NCBI GenBank assembly: GCA_003024785.1 | Contig: PUQB01000572.1 | Span: 98,534 to 162,533 of the forward strand | Origin: Selaginella tamariscina | Lineage: Eukaryota > Streptophyta > Lycopodiopsida > Selaginellales > Selaginellaceae | Length of the DNA stretch: 64,000 bases | Reading direction: 5' to 3' | Shown here: positions 35,290 to 46,422 of the stretch, in pieces | How the letters are laid out: the number at the start of each line of letters is the position of its first letter | How positions within the stretch are numbered: position 1 is the stretch's first letter | Made by a program: the position numbers and the translations under genes | The notes under the pieces: model-generated | Seen by the model: only the letters and a program-made list of their open reading frames with translations | The model's database searches: none | Told to the model about the DNA's origin: nothing

Positions 35290-36757
35290 AATTCCACACT
35301 CCTACAGGACATCCGTTTGCAGTTGGCTACAGACGACTTGGCAAGGAATGTGTTTTCACACATTAGTCCTGACATCGCAAGTTCCTCTTCCTCCAGTTCC
35401 CGTACAGACTACAAGTTGTTGCCATACAGGACGGACTCCTGTACCGGGAAGGTCTCCTGTACGTTCCTGTTGGTGTTTGCAGGACTCGTGTGGTACAGGA
35501 TTGTCATGATACCCGGCTACAGGACATTTTGGTGTGGCCAAGACAGTTGAGTTGGTGACTCGCAACTATTGGTGGCCTGGGTTGCGAGGTTTTGTGGACA
35601 AGTTTACGGAGTTGTGACACCTGCAATAGGTCGAAGATGCCTTCACGCGCCTCTGGTCTTCTTCGTCCTCTTCCTGTTCCTTCTGCTCCTTGGAGATCCA
35701 TTTCTATGGATTTCCTCACAGATCTTCCTCCTTCTCGTGGATTTGATGCAGTTCTTGTGGTGGTTGACCGTTTCACCAAACAGGCTCATTTCCTAACCAA
35801 CTACAGGCCAGACAACTGCTGAGTTGGTGATCTGCGAAGTATTCGACACCATGGTCTTCCTGAGAGCATTGTTTCTGATCGAGGCCCACAATTCATGTCC
35901 AAGTTTTGGCGAGAACTTCTCCGGAGTCTACAGGTTAAAGCGGATCTTTCTTCAGGATATCATCCACAAACTGATGGGCAGTCAGAACGCACGATTCAGA
36001 CCTTGGAGCAATATCTTCGTTGCTTCATCAGTTACCAACAGGACAACTGGTTGGACCTTCTTCCAATGGCGGAGTTTGCCTACAACAACTCATTCACGCA
36101 TCTACAGGCCAGACACCTTTCTTTGCTCTTACAGGCTACCATCCACGTTTTGACTTTGCTCCTCCTGCTTCTCCTTCTTCCGCTCCTGCAGTACAGGATC
36201 GTCTCAGCATCTTCGTCAGGTACAGAGGATCTCCGGGTTCATCTTCAGCAGGCACAGGAACGGTACAAGCGTCATGCTGATGCTCATCATCAACGGCACC
36301 TATACAAGATTGGTGATCTCGTGTGGCTTCTTCGTCACATATTCGCACCAACAGGCCTTCTTCTAAGTTGGATTTTCAACGATTGGGCCCTTACAGGATT
36401 GCGGCTGAGGTCAATCCTGTAGCTTTCCGACTCGAGTTACCATCTACGGTGAAACTTCATCCTGTGTTTCACACCTCTTTGTTGGAGCCGTATCATCCTT
36501 CTTCTCTTCCTGGTCGTGCTTCTTCTCCTCCCCTCCTGTGGTCATTGACGGTGAACCTGAGTACGAAGTTGCAGCCATCCTTGATTCTCGTCTTCATCGC
36601 CGCCAACTTCAATACTTGGTGGATTGAAAGGTTATTTGCCTACCATCGCACTTGGGAACCTGCATCCAACTTACTCCATGCTTCTTCCAAAGTTGCTGCT
36701 TTCCATCGGCGTTATCCTGCTAAACCAGGTCCCAAGACTCGTGGAACTCGTCCTTAG
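35290..36757 (+). pseudogene. Integrase with GPY/F module and chromodomain, chromovirus copy 1
   Basis: The zinc-binding end reads [13 protein letters not shown] and CDTCNRSK (35570-35635). Core motifs are SMDFLTDLP (first D), [19 protein letters not shown] (second D, about 35872) and [20 protein letters not shown] (E, about 35985). The C-terminus has IGDLVWL, then [20 protein letters not shown] (GPY/F module, 36371-36430), LHPVFHTSLLEPY, and a chromodomain: EYEVAAILDSRLHRRQLQYL, VD(W)KGYLP and TWEPASNLL (36555-36680). One lost G removes the tryptophan of VDWKGY, and other 1-nt losses break the frame about six times. Ends at TAG 36755-36757. The chromodomain normally directs integration to heterochromatin. 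Confidence 0.85.
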
Positions 36758-36768
36758 GGAGGAGGTGC
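36756..36768 (+). promoter_or_regulatory. Polypurine tract of chromovirus copy 1
   Basis: AGGGAGGAGGTGC lies immediately before the 3' LTR and overlaps the pol stop codon, the expected place and composition for the plus-strand primer. Confidence 0.8.
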
Positions 36769-36779
36769 TGTCACGACCG

Positions 36780-37010
36780 ATACAGGATGCAGGATACAGG
36801 ATACGGGTTACAGGATATGCTTATAGGATATACCTACAGGATATGCATGCAGGATATTCCTACAGGATATACCTACAGGATATTCCTACAGGATATGCCT
36901 ATAGGATATACCTACAAGATATGCCTGCAGATATTCCTACATGATATACCTACAGGATATTCCTACAGGATATGCCTATAGGTATACTACAGGATATGCC
37001 TAGAGGATAA
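36780..37010 (+). repeat. 13-bp minisatellite in the LTR U3 region
   Basis: About 15 tandem units of the consensus TACAGGATATNCC, with N mostly G, A or T and a few units shortened to 11-12 bp. In copy 2 only about five recognisable units remain (56205-56293). Confidence 0.9.
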
Positions 37011-37056
37011 GGGTCACTATTTTTAGCTCATGACCAGATTAACTTGGATTGTGAGC

Positions 37057-37099
37057 ATAAAAGCTCCGACCTAATTGTTGTATAATTAGTTACTATCAA
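37057..37099 (+). promoter_or_regulatory. LTR promoter and putative self-primer sequence
   Basis: The TATA-like ATAAAAG at 37057-37063 is followed, 31 bases from its start, by AGTTACTATCAA (37088-37099). The distance fits a transcript beginning at or near 37088, which would place the 12-base complement of the primer site at the extreme 5' end of the RNA. Confidence 0.55.
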
Positions 37100-37311
37100 T
37101 ACCAGTCTTTCTACGATCAATCTTGTCTTGTTTTGTTCTTGTCTTGTCTTGCTCCTTGCCTCCTGCTCTTGTCTTGTTTTTAGTTCCTAGTTCCTGTCCT
37201 GCTCCAGTTCCTGTTTTACCTCCCTGTCTTGCTCCTTGTCTTGCTTCTAAGTCAAGCTTCCTTGTTCTTGGAATCCTGCTCACTTTCTTGTTCCTGGATC
37301 GTGGCTTGACA

Positions 37312-38574
37312 AGGCCAAGTTATACTTTAGTCCCATGATTAATACTTGGTATCAACACGAGTATGCACATGAGGCGAACATGAGTGTTGTGCTAAGCAAA
37401 CACTTAAGGTTAGGTTTGAAGAACCCTAAGAATATAATCATGCGAGTGCCTTACAAAAGGGCTCATGCTAATGAGCTTAGGTTATTCAAGTCTTAGACAT
37501 GTTCACACACCTCCATAAAGAACACCCCTAGCCAAGTGTGCTTGCTAACACACTTGATCAGGAGACCTAACCTCCCTTGAGTAAATGCTTAAGATTTAGC
37601 ACCCTAATGCAGCAAAGCACACTTGCTTACTAGGATATCCAGCCCCTTAGTGTTAAACTCGACATAACCGCAAAGGGTGTGCCTTGGGCATTGTACCGTG
37701 TGCCAACTAGCCTAGTGTCACATTATCATGTGACACTGTTTCCCAAGACATAGGCTATCTCGCCATAGCTTATCAAACTCAAGAGCTACACATGATGCCA
37801 TGAATGTGGCTTGCATATGTCAACTCTAGAAACCCTCAAGGACCTTATAAAGAAAACCCATTTGACTAGTAGAATATGTACTCCGATAAGACCTCCCAAG
37901 TGTGCGATCAGGTTACCGGATGAAAGGAGTTAGCTAATCCCCTAGATGTGGCATACCTAGGTAAAACAATGTGGATTTGCCAATGCTAAAAGTAAGCTAC
38001 CCTTAGGGTGTGACATAGCCCTACATGTTGGAAGTTAGGACAGCACAAAGGGTGTGCCTTGATGACATAAACTGGGCTTATGCTGGCAGGAGAAAGAAAC
38101 CAAGCACCTCTCAGTCTCTTGCATGTTTTCCCCACACATATGCTACTTAATATATGTGACAGAGGCCTTCCTTTTTATTTCCTGTTTTATAAAGTGGGTT
38201 GGCACGGAATCTCATTTTTAATGAAGTATCACTTGGTGAGTTTAACCTAAAGACATACCAACCCCTAAACCCTAACCCAAGGGTTTAGGACATGGGTTAT
38301 GGCAACCCTAAGGTTAGGTAAATCTTAGGAGTGTTTCTAGCTATATCCAACACACTGAACTCACTGGAACCAACCAAGAATTTAACTAGGACATGAAAAA
38401 TGAAAAAAATTTTCTAGATGAAAGTGCTAGCTTCTTCTTGTAAATACTTAACAACACTTAGCTCTAAATACCCAAATGCACTAAGCATGTTTGTTTTTCT
38501 ATACCTAGAGTTTATTAATAAATAACAACAATCAACATTCAAAACAAAGAGTAATAATAGTAAAAACTATGACA
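37312..38574 (-). repeat. LTR family A, truncated by chromovirus copy 1
   Basis: Matches 16142-17437 of the solo LTR from ggccaagttata through cagggagacctaacctccctt-like blocks to the end TATGACA (38568-38574). The first 490 bp are absent because the chromovirus LTR ends exactly at 37311. The telomere-like segment (38255-38290) and the TATA-like ttaatatatgtgacag are retained. Confidence 0.75.
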
Positions 38575-40909
38575 TCTAGCATACAAGTTTCTTGCTCCTG
38601 CTCAAAACCTTTGTTACTTCATCAATCATGACTTCATCCTGAATATGTCGTGCATCGTTCATTGTAAGAACTACATCAAATAGGCTTTCACAGTTCACAC
38701 ATGTTATTTCTAGGTTCCAAATGATTTTTTAAAACTTAAAGCTAATTTGTTAATTTCATTATGTAACAATACATGGTATATCTTCGACAACTAGAAAAAT
38801 ATCTACATTTTCTCTCTAGTACGATTGTTGAATAACTCATTTGCATATCCGACCACATTTTGGGAGCTTTGGAAGCTACTTTTGTCATAGCACTATCCCT
38901 ATCCCCTTAGTAATAAAGATTAAGTCAATTGGTGTTACGAGGAGGGCTTTTGTGTTATTTAACTAGGTAACCTTAATTTACCTAAGTTAAGTGACTTCAC
39001 CAGGTAAGAACCATAACAACTTTCTTCTTGAAGAAGTTGGGTACAACACAAGTTCGATGGCCTACTCATGAGAAAAAAATGTATGCTATTATTATAGCAA
39101 GTGCAATGTTGCATTTTGTAGCTTGCTCTCCTAGGGCAAGCTTCTCGATAGCTTCATTGTCCTTCATTGAAACATTCTCGTCATCATGTTGTATAGTGTC
39201 CTCATATGTGTCATCTCCATTAGGGTGTTGATCCTCTATTTCAATCTCTACTTGCAATCCATCTTTAACAACCCATCATTCCCTAAATCTTGCAGTCATC
39301 CCACTTTTGTACAAATGCCATTCCTATGTCATGAAAAGGAGTGAGACGAACACATAAAGAGGATAGGACACTCTCACCAAAGATGGTTGCTGAAATGTTC
39401 ATTCTAATAGACAATGGTGACCAATAAAAACTCGATCTAGGTCACAAGGCAAGGCAACACTTGCAGAATCTTTAGGAGGTATAGAGAGTAAAGCATAGTT
39501 AGAATATTATTCTACATGGACCACAAGGCTTGCTAATGCTTCACAGTTTGAGCATATTAAAAAGAGAAGGGGCAACTAGTGGTTGAGGACCAATAGCATT
39601 GCAAAGTGGGATGAGAATGCATCATTCACAAGTTGCAGCTGAGATTTCTGGGAAGCAATCAAGGAAGGATCTTGTGGGATGCTTTGGGATGCATTGAACA
39701 CCAAATCAGCCTTTACAACACTAATCGCAAGTGAAATTGCCAATGCAAGAAAATGCATAGCATTCTTGTAGGAGTTGCTTTCAAACAAGTTTGTTGAGAA
39801 ATGTGTAATAACTACAATATGATTCAAGTTCTTTTGAGATACTTGTTGTGCTTAATATGTTTGTAACATGAAGAAAAAAAGGACAATATTGTTAAGAGGC
39901 ACCAAAAGGATAAGGTAAGTTTTAACATCCATTAAGCAAGGAAAATGATTCTCATGTGATGCTTTCACAAAAACGTGCACTAGATGAGTCTCCCAAGCAT
40001 GAGTCCTCAAAAAACTCAAGTGCATAGTCAAACAAGAAGCATACTAGAAACATGTTTAGGATCATCCATTCAAACTATTGTGTCACATTGTTTAAGACCG
40101 CCTAGACAATGGGATGGAGCAATGGGATCTATAGTAAGCCTTACACTAACTTAATCCTTAGCATTGCACATAGAGGAAAGGACCTTTGTCTTTCTTGTAA
40201 AGAGTGAATTTTTACTTATTGGGAATGACAGAGCAAGTCCGCTTCAAAGTGACGAAGATTACTATCTTGAAAGTGTTAATCAACATTTCTTTCACATGGG
40301 GTCCATGACAAAATCTTGATAGGGAGCATCGTTTGGGACTGGGTAGTGGCAAATCCTTGAAGCAACAATTGTCAAAATTGGTTTAAAACTATGGTTTCAC
40401 TATTCATGAATAGTAAAACCAAAATTTAGGGTTAAATATATATATAATTAATAATTTAATACTATATATTCATAATATTAAAGAAAATAAGATTTAATTT
40501 ATGTATTTTATAATTAAAGATCATCAAAAATCATTATATATATTGAATTAAATTTTTTTTTGATTTAAACCATCGTTGGTTTTTTTGTGGTCTAAGTCAT
40601 GGTCTAAGTCAATAATCTACGCCTTGAAGACATTAAGTGATGATATTCATGTCGATTTAAAGTGCAATTTGGGAATGTGGTAGCATGGGTTCACATGAAT
40701 TACGAAGTTGATGCAATCAAGATGTGGGGACATGCAATTGTCGACAATCCGTGGGTACCAAACAAGAACTATTAAATGCACAAAATCTTTAAGAAATAAC
40801 ATGGTACGAAAACATCATGGCTTCTCATTCCCAAGCCACTGGTGTAGCTTTTGGAGGAGCATCTTGCCACATATGATTCAACAATTGTTACACACCACTA
40901 TAAGAATGG
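38575..40909. other. Mostly unassigned, possible RNase H scrap
   Basis: The only suggestive piece is plus-strand 39028-39110, reading VRWPTHEKKMYAII, which resembles the PTHEKEMLAIV motif of gypsy RNase H. The flanking sequence does not support a longer match. AT-rich stretches occur at 40430-40560. No gene assigned. Confidence 0.35.
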
Positions 40910-41233
40910 GTGTGTTCGGTTTATCCACATTTGCATAAAAAGAAAGAGCTTTTTGATGAGGAGGAATTTTGTGTATATGTGGTGAAGATATCTGACGATG
41001 AAAAAGAAGAGAAGCATGTGGTTAACACCAATGAGGATGACAGACTACTTACGATTGTGAGAGAGATGTTCCTTCACTTAGATAAGGCAGCCAACATGTA
41101 TGTGATGCATGTATCCACTTGGATTGGCAACGAGATAGTTTATATGAAGAAGATACTAGCTTTTGTCTCAAATGAGGAATTACATGCAGTTGAAGAATCG
41201 AGACAAGGTCCATACAATGTTGGAAATGCTTAA
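40910..41233 (+). CDS. Hypothetical protein, not recognised
   Basis: An open frame of 107 codons, acidic and lysine-rich (ELFDEEEFCVYVVKISDDEK, then NTNEDDRLLTIVREMFLHLD). Codon use looks more protein-like than its surroundings, and the frame closes at TAA near 41231. There is no strong start context, and the true start could be upstream beyond a stop. No domain recognised; it may be a fragment of a decayed gene or transposon protein. Confidence 0.3.
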   Translation: MCSVYPHLHKKKELFDEEEFCVYVVKISDDEKEEKHVVNTNEDDRLLTIVREMFLHLDKAANMYVMHVSTWIGNEIVYMKKILAFVSNEELHAVEESRQGPYNVGNA

Positions 41234-44200
41234 GTTTTTGAAACATTTGTTTAGTTTAGCTATGCATATTACATATGTACATACTTATTTTCTGAAATTA
41301 ATGAAGTCCTAAAGTTTGTTGCTTCTCATAAAAATAATGACCAACAAAAAAGAAAATGTCTGCATAGACTACACAATGTTAACCAACATATTCATGAAGT
41401 ACTTGAATTGGTCACCATTTAAGGTAACTGGTGATCAACTCCATATATATGCTGAAAAAGATAACACTAGCTAACCAAACAAATTGGTGAGCATCAAGAG
41501 CACTTAGTAACTAACACTACTTGCATAATTCAACATAATGACCAATCAACATGGTGACCAACATTACTGACGAATGTCAAAATGGTCACCAACTCTGCTC
41601 TTGATGATCGTGTACACTAGCTTGGTGACCAACACTGCTCTTGAATAAGATAACTTGGTGATCAATATGAATAGTGGGTGACCAACACTATCCATGTTAC
41701 CAAGTTCATAATTGAATAATGAATTGAGTCTCTTATATGAGAAGAAGTCATGAATTGTGAATTATTATGAAATGAGTGTAATGTTGTACTAATTAGAATG
41801 ATGAGAAAGAATTACTCTTTAATGTAGCATTAAAAGAGCAAATAAATTAAGATGCCTAGTTGCATTGCATGTTATAAGAAAATGCAATGAATATTATTAT
41901 ATGGTCACAATCACTCATGGTGCACAATGCAAAAAGACTCCACATAACATTAAGGCATTGCAAATGACAAAAATAATATAGCATAAACTTAATCCTTACA
42001 TTATATAATCAATATGATATAAAAAACATAATCATGCTAACTCTTGCCACATGACGATGGTTTAGAGCTCTTGCATCTATAATTGCCATGTTTCTATTAT
42101 AAACCCCACTTGAAACTAAAATGAATGTACATGTGGCATTGATGTAGCATGGAATATACAACAAAAATATATTATACATGTTCCATAATCCTCACTTGAA
42201 TGTATCATACTTTTTGAAATTAAAGGGGGTGTATTGTTCCTCGTAACTTGTACACACTTAAACACATTAATGTCCAAGTATTGTGTGTGGAATAGGTGTA
42301 TGGGATAAGCCCAAAAATATTATATATAAAATTTTTATATTTAACATAAAACAAACTAGAAATATTATGCTTTTAAGTAAAGGCTTACATAACATTGGAA
42401 AGGCTATTTGAAAAACTTAAACTAAATAATATGTTATATTTATTTCACAGTAAGTCTTATATTATTGAAATGACATTGTATGATTTGTTGTAATTCTAAC
42501 TTGGTGAGGTAATTATTTGAGATATGTCCTCCTTTGGGCTCTGGGTCATCATGTGCATTTTAGAAGATCGTTGTTATCTTTATGCCCAACTTAAAACTTA
42601 TACGGACTTAGGTCAAAGTATTTAAGAGGTCTATAACATAAATTGCAAAACCATATTATTTGTCTTAACACAATTCTAATTAAATTAGTAGATACTCTAT
42701 TTAATTATACTTATTTCATTTATTTTTATATATTCCTTATGTATATGTAAAAATGTAGTCATTTTATTTTTATTTAAGGGCAAAATGAAGATGCTTCTCG
42801 TAGAAATCAAAGCTTCTGTAATAACGAGTGTAAAAGTATTATTTTTATCTCTATTTAATTAATTAAGAAATGGCTAATTTATTATTACGAGAATTCTCCT
42901 TTATGAAGTCTAGTATGATTATACTAGACGTGTTTAGTTTTTATGTGGGATCATGAGAAAGACTTAAGATAAAAACTTATGACAATTGAGGGATTTAATA
43001 CTGCATTTTCATTAGTGCACTTTCGGGGTAGATGGCATGATTTATCAATTGAAACATATGTTTATATTTCTAGTTTATTGAGTACGTGAGGACTTGCATA
43101 GTGAAGGGGTTTGACGCACACTTATGCATTTTATTGTTAACTCTTTGAGTTTGAAATCTATAATGCTGTTTGCATTGTGGAGATTGATTAATTTAAGCTC
43201 TTAAACAAGGGTGATTTCTTTATTAACAAAAGCATTAAGTTGAGGATCTTTACTTTGCTCATAAATTAGATTTTAAAACTTATTAATTTTATATTAATGT
43301 TGAGAATGTCCATGATGTGGGAATGTTCAAGTATATGGAGTTTTGATGCATGTGCCTTCTTAGAGAATTGATATTTGGTGGGATTTAAAAGTTGGTGTTG
43401 GTTTTTAGTTTTAATTTCATTTTATAGTCGAATAGTTATTTGAAAAATCGATTTTTTAATGTGCATCATATTTGCAATGTGAGCATTTAAAGGACATATA
43501 AAGTATGTATCTTTTAGTTCTCTAACATATCAAAAAGTGGGATTTTTCTTAACTTAAGGTTTGATAATGTTATTTGGGTTTGTTATTGGTTCTATCCCAA
43601 GGTTTGGTGGTAATATTCCTTGAGTCTAATATTGGGGTTTTATATAAGATTTATTAAGATATTTATATTTTAAACTTGTAAGTGTTTTTTACTATCTTTT
43701 TGAAACTAATTAAGAATGACTTGACAAAGTATCATATAATATTTGTTGAATATTAAGACAAAAACATTCAATATTGTGACTCGTTTACAAACACATGGAG
43801 TGGCTATAATCACAAAATATAAAAACTTAAAAGGGGATTTGAGTCTAACACTTGGTATGTAGTATCTTAGTGTTATAATTATAAATACATTTTCAAGTTA
43901 GTTAAGAAATGAGAAAGAGTTTCTCAAAACATTATTTGGAAGCAAGGTGGTGCTTTGCAAAATTGTTAGATGTCTAGAATAAGTGGTGTATCTTAGTTCA
44001 ATGTACTGAACTAGATATGTTATTCATGTTTGGGGAGTTTAACTAGATTTTGAGATATAATTGAAATATGAAATTAATGTGATGCTTCAATGTCATGATA
44101 ACATTAGTGTAAAAATTATTATCTTATGAAATAAGTTAGATAAATCAAATGCTAATTCTTGATTCTTCTTAGTCCCTAAATGGTTCCTCAAATTATTAAA

Positions 44201-45437
44201 AGTAACATTATATTTCCATCTTAGACCTGAAAATTGATTTGTATCAACTAAATCCACAATCCTTGCATTTAAGCATATTGATGTAATTATATAGTTGTGT
44301 CTGCTAAATGTAATAACTTATTGGTCAGAATTTGGAGGTTAAACAATTGTTATTAGTTCAAATGTATCGATATAGGGATTAATTTAAAGGTGTTTATTAA
44401 ACACTAATTATTCAATTAGTAAAGATGTTATACTTTGATATAACTTTGGGGAAGATGTTTACATAACAAGTTTGAGAATTAAAAATAGATATAATGTTAC
44501 AGGCATGCAATATTACGAGTTTAGGAAGACTCTTATTATAAAAATTAAATTTTAAAATTTAATATTTTAAACTTAGTGAGATAAAGAGTTAAGAATTATG
44601 ACTGAACTTAGTTATTGTGTTCTTTGGGGATTGAGTACAATATAAGTACAATGTGACAGTGTCAGTTAACACACATGATATATATAGATTGATTGAGGCA
44701 CTAAGTATAGGTTGAGTTTTCTGGTTTCCACATCAATTTGTTAGAAAAGTAAATTAGCTTATATTGGCTCTCTGAACTAGTTGGTGTTGGGGAAGAGTAT
44801 AAGGCTGGTTCTAAACATGAAGGATAAACAAGACCTTGTTGTATACATGCGTATAGTCATGTGCCTCTAAGATTGCCTTTAGTCATATTAACATGTTTAC
44901 AAGAACATGGTTGTGGTTTGTACTTTTAAACATGATATCATTAGAAACTTGAGTTTAGTTTCAATAAAAAGTCTCATACCTAGTTTGTGGTAACTATATA
45001 CATGTATAGTAGCATACCCTTATGCAAGGGGTGATAAAAACATTGAAAGATCCAGAAATGTAATGCTAATACTATAACATGTCGAAATGTGAAAACTATT
45101 GGAAAGTTAAGAAAATGCAAAGGTGTTGAGTTTAGGGTTTAAGATTGACTCAAAATGCTTATTATATGCTTGATGATAATTGCATTTATTGTTAAGAAAT
45201 AAAGAAGCTTTATTTTTTTGTTAACCTAAGGGTCGGTAAACAACATTAACTAAAAGCTTTCAATATAAATTATAGTTAAAGTAAATAAATTAATTATTAT
45301 ATTGTTTGTGTTCAGGCGACATACTTTACAAACATGCAAAAATCTCTAGGTGACTTCATGTTACATGTGGTGCCTTTGGCAACTAAGTTAATAGCTCAGT
45401 GAATGATAATTCTACTTAACTTCACATAATGTAAGAA
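41234..45437. other. Long AT-rich stretch, no gene seen
   Basis: No significant open frame on either strand. 41400-41700 contains a loose repeat of the phrase ggtgaccaacactg (at least six imperfect copies, both orders). 43400-44200 resembles 5900-6700 in wording, suggesting a shared dispersed repeat without coding content. Confidence 0.4.
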
Positions 45438-46422
45438 TGCAAGTTGTAACTAAAATGGGCATGTCTATAGTCCCATATCTTAATAACTAGCAATTTTAGT
45501 TATTTAATTAGCATTTTCTAATATTAAAAGAATATTCTTTAGATTAATATATTTTTAAAGAAAGAATATTTTTTAGAATATATGTTTGAAAACAGAATAT
45601 TCTTTAGAACATTATATTTTTTGTAATTGACTCTTTAATAAATTATATCAATGGACCAAAAATTAATAACATTATAAAAGTAAAAGGTATTAAGTTATAT
45701 AATATATTATATATAAGATTGTATGGGCCTAATATAAAAATTATTAAAGAGCATGAGAGGTACATTATATAAATATTTATGTTGTTATTAAAATATTAAT
45801 ATTTAAATATAACATTAATTAAAAATTTGTACTAATAATAATATATATATAATATACAAAATCCTATATAGTCAATCTTCCATATCTTTTTATAAATTTA
45901 TATAGTTAATTAAATAACTTGGTACAATTATTAAAGAGTTTATTATATTATGAATATTTAAATATACTATATTTTATAATTTTATAATTGTTTTAAGCTT
46001 CAAAAACATACATTCTCTTGTAGTTTTGATAATCGTGACTTTATCAACTTCTTAACATCCACCCATATTGAATGGATTTAACATTTATAAAACATGTTAA
46101 GTCTTTTTGATTGGGAGACCATGTTTTTTCTAGGCATCCATTATATTTTTGCTTTCCTTTTCATGTTACCTTTTTTTGTGGTTTGAACCATGCAACATTT
46201 ACCATACTATTTTTTGTAATAACTTCAAATGTGTCAATAATTTTACCCATTTAAATAGGCTGATTATATGACACATCTGAAGTAATGAGGACTATCATCA
46301 GTTTTTAAAAATCCTTACAGTAATCAAAGTATGGTTTAAGTTTTTGGTTATTTGTCCAACAAAGTGTAGGGTTTGCACTTCCACATCACTATTGGCTTTT
46401 ATGTTGTCTGTGCTCATTGATG

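Larger units (their letters stand above)
31692..37311 (+). mobile_element. Chromovirus (Ty3/gypsy with chromodomain), copy 1
   Basis: Order on the plus strand: 5' LTR end (31692-31764), self-complementary primer site (31767-31778), gag (31858-32815), protease (32827-33276), Pro/Ser-rich linker, RT and RNase H (33929-35230), integrase with GPY/F module and chromodomain (35290-36757), polypurine tract (36756-36768) and 3' LTR (36769-37311). RT before integrase and the C-terminal chromodomain define a chromovirus. About a dozen small indels break the frames. The right flank is LTR-A sequence and the left flank is gene X across the N gap, so no target duplication can be checked. Confidence 0.85.
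36769..37311 (+). repeat. 3' LTR of chromovirus copy 1 (543 bp)
   Basis: Runs from TGTCACGACC to GGCTTGACA (inverted TGTCA/TGACA ends). Its first 240 bp are a 13-bp minisatellite. Then come the promoter-like segment gagcataaaagctccgacc, the presumed transcript start at 37088, and a CT-rich U5 with repeated cttgtc/ctcctg phrases. Copy 2 has the same LTR, shorter because its array is contracted. Confidence 0.88.

Noticed and set aside
36624..36981. Frames rich in YRIYLQD/AGYSYRI repeats
   Set aside because: Translation of the 13-bp LTR minisatellite, not a repeat protein.
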